Source: Spirochaetaceae bacterium
GTDB lineage: Bacteria; Spirochaetota; Spirochaetia; B11-G9
Length of the DNA stretch: 8,469 nt
Assembly: GCA_030643345.1 (NCBI GenBank)
Contig: DAOWMA010000066.1
Coordinates: 1 to 8,469, forward strand
Direction: 5' to 3'
Shown: positions 1-5,685 of the stretch, piece by piece
Layout: each line of letters begins with the position of its first letter
How positions within the stretch are numbered: the first letter of the stretch is position 1
Notes under the pieces: generated by a model
Database searches by the model: none
Told to the model about the DNA's origin: nothing
What the model saw: the letters and a program-made list of their open reading frames with translations, nothing else
Position numbers and translations under genes: made by a program

Positions 1-285
1 CATAAAGGGTACTTTTATTTTGTGGGTGATAGATGCTTTTGCCTCTGCTCCACCCCAGCCGCTTCCAAGATCTCTGCCGTCATCTCCTGTAGTCAGGGAA
101 TAAGTGCCAGGATTTGATACTGGTGAATAAGATATAGGTGCAAAACCATTGCTAATAGTGTCTCCTTTGTTATCATCAAAATAATATGCACCTACTGCTC
201 CGAACCATGTGGACCTTTCTATTGAAAATAGGGTGCCACCGGCCATAAACATAACAAAAACAGCAATTAATACAATCTTCTTCAT
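1..285 (-). CDS. Small exported protein, probably surface or outer-membrane (3' part outside window)
   Basis: Reading the minus strand from the ATG at 285 gives an open frame of 95 codons with no stop before the window edge, so only the N-terminal part is present. It begins with a signal-peptide-like stretch: MKK, then a hydrophobic run (IVLIAVFVMFMAGGTLF, residues 4-20), with probable cleavage near Ser21. The mature part is rich in Gly, Ser, Tyr and Asp (for example FGAVGAYYFDD and GSGWGGAEAK), which suits an envelope or beta-barrel-type protein. The start is supported by GAGGGA at 291-296, five bases upstream. There is no lipobox cysteine. It is divergent from the chemoreceptor gene. I do not recognise a named family. 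Resemblance to small exported spirochaete proteins is an impression from composition, and function is unknown. Confidence 0.72.
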   Translation of the reverse strand, partial: MKKIVLIAVFVMFMAGGTLFSIERSTWFGAVGAYYFDDNKGDTISNGFAPISYSPVSNPGTYSLTTGDDGRDLGSGWGGAEAKASITHKIKVPFM

Positions 286-325
286 AATTATCCCTCGATT
301 TCCCTTTCTGGATTTATAATCATAT

Positions 326-354
326 AGAATAGAACTGATTTTGTTCTATTGCAA
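326..354 (-). promoter_or_regulatory. Putative promoter of the leftward exported-protein gene
   Basis: On the minus strand the self-complementary hexamer TTGCAA (354-349) is followed after 17 bases by TATTCT (331-326, 4 of 6 matches to TATAAT). Transcription would start near 319, about 34 bases before the ATG at 285. It would share its -35 box with the rightward promoter. The -10 match is modest. Confidence 0.3.
328..350. promoter_or_regulatory. Perfect 8-bp inverted repeat, candidate operator
   Basis: AATAGAAC (328-335) and GTTCTATT (343-350) are exact reverse complements separated by 7 bases. There is no U-tract, and the repeat lies between divergent start codons rather than after a gene, so an operator is likelier than a terminator. 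The right arm overlaps the proposed -35 box at 349-354, where a bound dimeric regulator would block polymerase. The regulator is unknown. Confidence 0.45.
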
Positions 355-377
355 GTAGAAATAATTTGCGATAGAAT
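349..377 (+). promoter_or_regulatory. Putative sigma-70 promoter of the chemoreceptor gene
   Basis: TTGCAA (349-354, 4 of 6 matches to TTGACA) is followed after exactly 17 bases by TAGAAT (372-377, 5 of 6 matches to TATAAT). Transcription would start near 384, leaving a leader of about 57 bases. Assignment is by consensus only. Confidence 0.45.
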
Positions 378-440
378 AAATATATTAGAGCTTTGTGATA
401 AATCTGTCTTTTAAATATAATTGAAAATAAAGGAGTTCCT

Positions 441-2552
441 ATGAAACTCGGACTTAAATTAAAATTCTCCATTCCCGTTGTAATTGTCCTATTAATTTCG
501 TTTTCAGCTATATTTCTCTTTTCAAGGAATTCATATGAAAATATTCTAATAGATATTATGGAGGAAAAAACAGATGTTGCCTTAACTGTATTTATGCAGC
601 AAGCCACTATTTCTGATATTTCTCTGGAACTTCTAAAAGCCAGTATGAATAGTAATTATTTAAGAATAACCCGTTCGGTAAGGAACGTTGTGGAGAGTGA
701 TGGATTTAATCGGAGTGCGGAAAATTTCCAGAAACTTACTGATGATATTGGAGTAGAAGAGATCCATGTTACCGATGCAGATGGTGTACTAAGGTGGGGT
801 AACATTCCTGCCTTCTACGGGTTTGATTTTAATACAACAGAACAGACTATACCGTTTCTTAATGCCTTAACCGATCCTTTTTATGAACTTGCACAGGAAC
901 CTCAGCTCAGAGGGGCTGATAATGTTCTTTTCCAGTATATAGGTGTTGCAGGTAAAAAATCTCCCGGGATAATCCAGATAGGTGTAAAACCTGAAGAACT
1001 GGGTATTGCAGAAAGAAACTTCGATCTCCAGATGGCTATTAAAAAGTTCAAAGTAGATAATTATGGCGGGTATCCTTTTATTATGTCCCGTGACGGAATT
1101 ATTAAAAATCATCCGGATGATGCAGTTGTGGGAAAAAATGTCACAGATTTCATTTGGGGCGAAAGAGTACTTAACAGTAAGGATGGTAATGGCAGCTTTA
1201 TTTTTCAGGATGATACCGGAGAACATCTGGTAACCTATAAATCTTCCGGAGAAAACATATATGGGAGCTTATCTAACATAGATCCCTATCTTGCTCCATT
1301 TGAGTTACTAATGAGAGTGCTGGTAATTATATTTATTTCAGTATTTATAGTTATGACTATAATTATTTATTTCATTGTTACCCTGATTGTTATACGCCCC
1401 TTAAGGAAAGTGAAGGATATGCTGGAAGATATTGCCAAAGGTGAGGGGGACCTGACAAAGGAACTTGAAGTATTATCTGCAGATTTAATAGGAGAACTTG
1501 CAGTAAGTTTTAATAAATTTCTACATAAGATGAAACAGCTTATGGTTAATATAAAATCTGCTACAAAACTTACAGTGGATGCAAAGGAATCTTTATCTGC
1601 AACGGCCGAAGAAACATCTGCTGCAGTGGTAGAAATATCTGCCAATGTCAGTGGCGTAAAAAATCAGTTTGCAACTCTGGATGAAAACATATATTCAACA
1701 TCAGGGGAGATTACCAAGATACAGGAAGTTATTGGTAATCTGGGAAAGCAGATAGAAGAACAGTCCAGTGCAGTAGAAGAGTCAACCGCATCAATTAATG
1801 AAATGGTAGCATCTTTAGTTAATGTAGCAGGAATAACCAGAGCTAAAAAGGAAGCGACTGATAAATTGGTTGTTATAACAAAATCCGGGGGTAGTAAACT
1901 TTCTGAGACAACTAAAATTGTAGATGATGTAAACGGCAGTATTGGTGTCATTTCTGAAATGGTAGACGTTATAAATGGAATAGCCTCTCAGACTAATCTT
2001 CTGTCAATGAATGCGGCCATAGAGGCAGCTCATGCCGGGGATGCCGGAAAGGGGTTTGCAGTAGTTGCAGATGAAATTAGAAAACTAGCTGAAACTTCTG
2101 CAGAAAATGCAAAGGGGATAGGTGCGGAGCTCAATGAGATAGTAAACAAAATTGTTGCTGCAGCCGGTTCCGGTAAGGCAACAGGGTCCGCCTTTGAAGA
2201 GATACTTACAGAGGTTATAGCAGTTTCTGAAGCTCTTGCAGAGATTGATACATCGACTCTGGAGTTATCAAAGGGCGGAGAACAAATTCTTGAAGCCATG
2301 CAGCTGTTAAACAATGTTACAGTTGAAGTTAAGGATGGATCAGACAAAATGTCTGATGGTACTGCGTCTATAGTAAAATCTATGCAGATGCTTACAAGAG
2401 TCTCTTCTGAAGCTCTTGGATCTATGGATGAGATTTCTTCCGGTACAGAAGAGATATCTATAGCTTTGAATGAATTAACTAATCTTACAAATACTCTAGA
2501 TGATGCTTCAGTATCTTTAGAGAGTGAGGTTAATAAGTTTAAGATAAAATAA
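441..2552 (+). CDS. Methyl-accepting chemotaxis protein with Cache-type sensor
   Basis: A membrane chemoreceptor of 703 residues that would relay periplasmic ligand binding to CheA/CheW and control flagellar rotation. TM1 is at about residues 9-28. An extracytoplasmic region at about 30-290 looks like a double Cache sensor: a membrane-distal part containing [13 protein letters not shown] (108-120) and a membrane-proximal part with [17 protein letters not shown] (209-225). TM2 is at about 292-318 and HAMP at about 319-371 ([20 protein letters not shown]). A coiled-coil signalling domain follows to the end. Its hairpin tip is unmistakable at about 513-550 ([20 protein letters not shown], then [16 protein letters not shown]). 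The C-terminus (NKFKIK) has no CheR/CheB-binding pentapeptide such as NWETF. The start is supported by AGGAG at 431-435, five bases before the ATG. The ligand cannot be read from sequence. The gene stands alone, with no che genes beside it. Confidence 0.96.
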   Translation: MKLGLKLKFSIPVVIVLLISFSAIFLFSRNSYENILIDIMEEKTDVALTVFMQQATISDISLELLKASMNSNYLRITRSVRNVVESDGFNRSAENFQKLTDDIGVEEIHVTDADGVLRWGNIPAFYGFDFNTTEQTIPFLNALTDPFYELAQEPQLRGADNVLFQYIGVAGKKSPGIIQIGVKPEELGIAERNFDLQMAIKKFKVDNYGGYPFIMSRDGIIKNHPDDAVVGKNVTDFIWGERVLNSKDGNGSFIFQDDTGEHLVTYKSSGENIYGSLSNIDPYLAPFELLMRVLVIIFISVFIVMTIIIYFIVTLIVIRPLRKVKDMLEDIAKGEGDLTKELEVLSADLIGELAVSFNKFLHKMKQLMVNIKSATKLTVDAKESLSATAEETSAAVVEISANVSGVKNQFATLDENIYSTSGEITKIQEVIGNLGKQIEEQSSAVEESTASINEMVASLVNVAGITRAKKEATDKLVVITKSGGSKLSETTKIVDDVNGSIGVISEMVDVINGIASQTNLLSMNAAIEAAHAGDAGKGFAVVADEIRKLAETSAENAKGIGAELNEIVNKIVAAAGSGKATGSAFEEILTEVIAVSEALAEIDTSTLELSKGGEQILEAMQLLNNVTVEVKDGSDKMSDGTASIVKSMQMLTRVSSEALGSMDEISSGTEEISIALNELTNLTNTLDDASVSLESEVNKFKIK

Positions 2553-2636
2553 AAAAGAAATATTATGATACAGATATATATGTATATTTATATGTGACTG
2601 TAATTAATATATTGTGAAAATAAAACAAATAAACGC

Positions 2637-2665
2637 TTTATTTAATTAAATTAAAGTATTATACT
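2637..2665 (+). promoter_or_regulatory. Putative promoter of the flavoprotein reductase gene
   Basis: TATACT (2660-2665) is a 5 of 6 match to the -10 consensus. A weak -35, TTTATT (2637-2642), lies 17 bases upstream. The start point would be near 2672, about 20 bases before the ATG at 2693, leaving the Shine-Dalgarno within the leader. The perfect TATAAT at 2671-2676 is too close to the gene to serve as its -10. A near-palindrome (2636-2656) occupies the spacer, so the promoter may be controlled by a bound protein. Confidence 0.35.
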
Positions 2666-2692
2666 GTATTTATAATTTGAATGGAGGTATTT

Positions 2693-4039
2693 ATGAAATA
2701 TGATGTTGTTGTTATTGGTGGTTCCGCAGCAGGTATGATAGCTGCTAAAACTGCAAAATTGGCACATCCTGATAAAAGTGTTCTTGTTGTTAAAAAAGAG
2801 GAAATAACCCTGGTCCCCTGTGGGATTCCTTACATATTTTCCACTTTGAATTCCATAGATGATGATAAGGTTGGAACTGATCCCATAAAAAAACTTGGCG
2901 TCGATTTTCTTATTGAAGAAGTTAAGAAAGTTGATGTTGAGAATAAAAAGGTTATAACCGGGAAGACCGAGATTGACTATGATAGATTGGTCTTTGCCAC
3001 AGGTTCGACCCCCTTTGTTCCCCCTATAGAAGGGGTAGATCAGGAAGGTGTCTTCAATATTCCTAAAGATTATGTATATCTAAAGGGGATTTTGGAGCCT
3101 ATTTCCAGAGCTAAAAATATAGTTATCATTGGGGCAGGATTTATTGGTGTAGAGATGAGTGATGAACTCCGTCAGCAGGGGAAGAATGTGACCCTGGTAG
3201 AAGCGCTGGAAAGAGTTTTGCCTCTGGCCTTTGATGAGGACATTTCTGAAATTGTTAATGAACAATTGGTTTCCAGGGGTCTGAATATAAAAACAGGCCA
3301 TAAGGTATTGAGACTTGTTGGTGAGAATGGGCATGTAACGTCTGTTGAACTGGATAATGGTGAACTCCTGAAGGCAGATGCCGTTATACTGTCAATTGGG
3401 TATAAACCCTGTACTGAACTTGCAGTCGAAGCCGGTCTCTATATGGGCAGGTACAATTCAATCTGGACAGATGAATATCAGAGAACTTCGATTCCTGATA
3501 TATTTGCTGTGGGAGACTGTGCTGAACATAAAGATTTCTTTACCAGAAAAGCTACCAGATTAATGCTTGCATCTACTGCAACCTTCGATGCACGTGTTGC
3601 AGGTATGAATCTCTTTGGAATCAGACTTATTAAGCAGAATAAAGGGAATATCTCAATATTTTCAACTGCAATCGAGGGGATGGCAATGGGTGCTGCCGGA
3701 ATTACAGAGGCAACTGCAAAAAATGAAGGATTTGAGATAAGGGTAGGAAAATTCACTGCTGTTGACAGACATCCTGGAGCTGTGCCTGATGCATCTCCTC
3801 AGACTGTTAAGCTTATCTTTTCTAAAAGCGGAGGAGTACTCCTGGGGGCACAGGTAGCAACTGGTAAATCTGCAGGTGAACTGATTAACATTCTTGGTAT
3901 GGCCGTTCAGCAGGGACTGAGTGCAATTGATATTGTTACCATGCAGTTTGGTACACATCCGCTGTTAACTGCTGCTCCTACGATGTATCCGGCGATTGTT
4001 GCTGCAGAATCTGTTGCAAGAGAAATTTGCTGCGGGTAG
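2693..4039 (+). CDS. CoA-disulfide reductase / NADH oxidase-type FAD-dependent oxidoreductase
   Basis: A 448-residue flavoprotein of the class III pyridine nucleotide-disulfide oxidoreductases, enzymes that use NAD(P)H to reduce CoA disulfide, polysulfide, peroxide or oxygen through one redox-active cysteine. The FAD Rossmann motif is VVVIGGSAAG (5-14). The single active cysteine is Cys43 in LVPCGIPYIF, the position known from CoA-disulfide reductases. ATG is at 102-104. The NAD Rossmann motif is IIGAGFIG (145-152), followed by Glu170 at the end of the next strand, which favours NADH over NADPH. FAVGDCAEH (271-279) contacts FAD. The dimerisation domain follows, with QFGTHPLLTAAPT near the end. 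The in-frame ATG at 2681 is rejected because it precedes the GGAGG Shine-Dalgarno (2683-2687), which sits five bases before 2693, and because 2693 gives the canonical Cys43. The protein ends in an unusual Cys-Cys-Gly. Substrate is undecided; oxidative-stress or thiol/sulfur redox roles are both possible. Confidence 0.9.
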   Translation: MKYDVVVIGGSAAGMIAAKTAKLAHPDKSVLVVKKEEITLVPCGIPYIFSTLNSIDDDKVGTDPIKKLGVDFLIEEVKKVDVENKKVITGKTEIDYDRLVFATGSTPFVPPIEGVDQEGVFNIPKDYVYLKGILEPISRAKNIVIIGAGFIGVEMSDELRQQGKNVTLVEALERVLPLAFDEDISEIVNEQLVSRGLNIKTGHKVLRLVGENGHVTSVELDNGELLKADAVILSIGYKPCTELAVEAGLYMGRYNSIWTDEYQRTSIPDIFAVGDCAEHKDFFTRKATRLMLASTATFDARVAGMNLFGIRLIKQNKGNISIFSTAIEGMAMGAAGITEATAKNEGFEIRVGKFTAVDRHPGAVPDASPQTVKLIFSKSGGVLLGAQVATGKSAGELINILGMAVQQGLSAIDIVTMQFGTHPLLTAAPTMYPAIVAAESVAREICCG

Positions 4040-4054
4040 ATTGCTTTTTATAGG

Positions 4055-4080
4055 CCTGAAGGAGTATACACTCCTTCAGG
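4055..4080. terminator. Strong hairpin between convergent genes, possible bidirectional terminator without U-tract
   Basis: CCTGAAGGAGT (4055-4065), loop ATAC, and ACTCCTTCAGG (4070-4080) form a perfect 11-bp stem. AGG before it and CCT after it can extend the stem past a single bulged A. It starts 15 bases after the flavoprotein stop (4039) and lies 13 bases beyond the stop (4094) of the convergent kinase-like gene. The position fits a shared terminator, but neither strand has a T-run after the stem, so it may instead act as an RNA 3'-end stabiliser or be factor-dependent. Confidence 0.55.
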
Positions 4081-4093
4081 ACCTGATAACAGA

Positions 4094-5203
4094 TCAGATA
4101 GTCCCTATCTTCCTGGCTGCAAGGACAGCTGCACCAACAAGATTTGCATTTATTCCTCTTTCATCGATCACAGAGGGGCGGAGATAATTCATAAGACCCA
4201 TTTTCCCCAAAACACGCTGAGTCGACGGGCCAAAGTATGGTAATGCATAACTTGGTTTTCCTCCAAGGCAGATTGGGATATTTTCGGGAAGGCCGTCTTT
4301 TTGGCTGGCTTTAATTAATTTTCTGGTGGCATATGCCAGTATTTTGCCATAGAGTCTGTCGGTATTGATAGCTGACTCAACCCTCATGCTGGACAGTTTG
4401 CTAATATATTTGCCTGCTACTGAAGGATTTGATATTTTTTCAGTTTCACTTAAATCAAGAAATCTTTCATAAAAATCATCATCCCCCACTATAGCCTTGA
4501 ATAATCTTAACCGGCCAGGTCCTGAGAGTATGGTTTCTGCTCTTAAAGATGTTGTATCTCCACCAGGACCAATAAGTGCATCTGGACCCATTTCTTTCTG
4601 CAGGATATCTTCAAATCGTTCATACGAACCGTTCACTTCGAAGAATAGAGACCGTACATCCATTTTATTAAGGGGGATTGCATATCCCGGTTCGTTGGTC
4701 AGGTGGAGATCTCCATCATCTCCCTGCCAGTCTGTTGACGGGGAATTTATTACTCCGTCTTTGGATATCCATGCACCACCCCATCCACCTCCGAACACCC
4801 AGTACAGAAGTTCCATTTTCAAAACACTCCATTCTGCAAGAGCACCTGCATTTGCATCATTATCGATTGCTGTTGGCAGATTAAATATATTTTCAAGGGT
4901 TGTTCTCAGATTGTTATTTTTAAATGTCGGTATATTTGCGATAAGAAGAAATGTACCATCATTTTTAAGAATTCCGGCAGTAGCAATGCCAATGGAATTT
5001 ATATCTTTAATTGATAAACCTGTCTTTTTTACCAGGTGTATTATATGTTTTTCAAGTGAAGAACAGTAAGATATAAAATCCGGACCATAATTTGTGATTG
5101 GCAGGGTCGATTCAATTATCTGATTATGAACACCCTTAAAAACTGCAACTTTTGTTCCCTGTCCTGCTCCAAGATCAATTGATAAATAATAAGGTTCGAT
5201 CAT
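4094..5203 (-). CDS. ROK-family sugar kinase-like protein lacking the zinc motif
   Basis: A 369-residue protein of the ROK (repressor/ORF/kinase) branch of the actin-like ATPase fold. The phosphate-1 motif is LSIDLGAGQGTK (7-18). IGIATAGIL (71-79) matches the usual substrate-domain strand. DNDANAGALAEW (114-125) is the ROK signature, with Asp116 as probable catalytic base. FGGGWGGAWI (137-146) takes the place of the usual GTGIGGG phosphate-2 loop. ICLGGKPSYA near the C-terminus and INANLVGAAVLA resemble the adenosine region. No DNA-binding N-terminus is present, so it is not a classical ROK repressor. The ExGH sugar/zinc motif appears as EPGY (171-174), and the CxCGxxGCxE zinc cluster is absent. 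The ATG lies one base after the DUF1893 stop, with GGGGA nine bases upstream, so translation is probably coupled. The substrate is unknown; it could be an atypical kinase or a sensor that binds without phosphorylating. Confidence 0.8.
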   Translation of the reverse strand: MIEPYYLSIDLGAGQGTKVAVFKGVHNQIIESTLPITNYGPDFISYCSSLEKHIIHLVKKTGLSIKDINSIGIATAGILKNDGTFLLIANIPTFKNNNLRTTLENIFNLPTAIDNDANAGALAEWSVLKMELLYWVFGGGWGGAWISKDGVINSPSTDWQGDDGDLHLTNEPGYAIPLNKMDVRSLFFEVNGSYERFEDILQKEMGPDALIGPGGDTTSLRAETILSGPGRLRLFKAIVGDDDFYERFLDLSETEKISNPSVAGKYISKLSSMRVESAINTDRLYGKILAYATRKLIKASQKDGLPENIPICLGGKPSYALPYFGPSTQRVLGKMGLMNYLRPSVIDERGINANLVGAAVLAARKIGTI

Positions 5204-5204
5204 T

Positions 5205-5576
5205 TTATTTTATCCCCGCTATTGTCCTGACTATTTGATAAACTTCTTCAGGATCAGATATATCCATAAGTAATTTCTCGGTTTTGCAATCTATTAAGGC
5301 AATCTGCTTTTCCGTACTATATTCCACATCCCATTTTTTAAACGCAGTTTCTGCAGGTTTGCTTACTATGCCGCCTTTAACTTTTCTTATCCCAAGACGA
5401 ATTATCATAAATGCAGATGCTTTCCCAATTATTTTATCGTATAGCACAAGTTCTGCAGGGTTATAATCTTCTTCTTTAAGGAACTTCTCCAGGTCGAACA
5501 GGGGGTAAAGCCACTTTCCATTACTTGAGAAAATGGTTTTACCTTTATATTTCAGTTCAAGTGCATATTCTGCCAT
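5205..5576 (-). CDS. DUF1893 domain protein (cytidine deaminase-like fold, function unknown)
   Basis: A 123-residue protein that I recognise as DUF1893, from the N-terminal beta-hairpin (LELKYKGKTIFSSNG, 6-20), the conserved DKIIGKASA (47-55), the helix and strand after it (FMIIRLGIRKVKGGIVSKPA, 56-75), and the late Cys97 in IDCKTEKLL. The family's structural example, Thermotoga maritima TM1506, was reported with a cytidine deaminase-like fold and an ADP-ribose modification. Its activity is unknown, and the catalytic zinc motifs of true deaminases are not visible here. It has no signal peptide or membrane segment, so it is probably cytoplasmic. It is the first gene of a two-gene operon with the ROK-like protein, one base apart. 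The start at 5576 is the only reasonable ATG, but its Shine-Dalgarno (GAGGG, 5590-5594) is 13 bases upstream, longer than usual, which suggests modest translation. Confidence 0.78.
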   Translation of the reverse strand: MAEYALELKYKGKTIFSSNGKWLYPLFDLEKFLKEEDYNPAELVLYDKIIGKASAFMIIRLGIRKVKGGIVSKPAETAFKKWDVEYSTEKQIALIDCKTEKLLMDISDPEEVYQIVRTIAGIK

Positions 5577-5614
5577 TGTTTGTTGGTTTCCCTCATAATA
5601 AAATACTGCGTTTA

Positions 5615-5643
5615 AATCTATACATTATTGTATTGAAAAGCAA
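5615..5643 (-). promoter_or_regulatory. Putative promoter of the DUF1893-ROK operon
   Basis: On the minus strand TTGCTT (5643-5638) is followed after 17 bases by TAGATT (5620-5615). Each matches its consensus at 4 of 6 positions, giving a start near 5608 and a leader of about 32 bases. A small palindrome, ATACA-TTAT-TGTAT (5620-5633), sits in the spacer and could be an operator. The evidence is weak. Confidence 0.3.
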
Positions 5644-5685
5644 GAAATTAAGGTTTATTTATTCAGCTATCCGGGCTATAGTAGC

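Noticed and set aside
867..2347. Several minus-strand open frames of 90-120 codons inside the chemoreceptor gene.
   Set aside because: They are antisense shadows of the coiled-coil coding sequence, Ser/Ala-rich or lacking any domain signature, and the plus-strand product is unmistakable.
2574..2604. AT-rich imperfect hairpin after the chemoreceptor stop as an intrinsic terminator.
   Set aside because: The stem is almost all A-T with mismatches and no T-tract follows, so it cannot be told from background in AT-rich DNA.
2681..2692. The upstream in-frame ATG as start of the flavoprotein reductase.
   Set aside because: The GGAGG ribosome-binding site lies after this ATG and serves the ATG at 2693, which also gives the standard Rossmann-fold N-terminus and Cys43.
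4497..5069. A 190-codon plus-strand open frame opposite the ROK-like gene.
   Set aside because: It lies fully antisense to a well-supported ROK-family gene, has a Pro/Ser/Arg-rich sequence without recognisable motifs, and has no Shine-Dalgarno.
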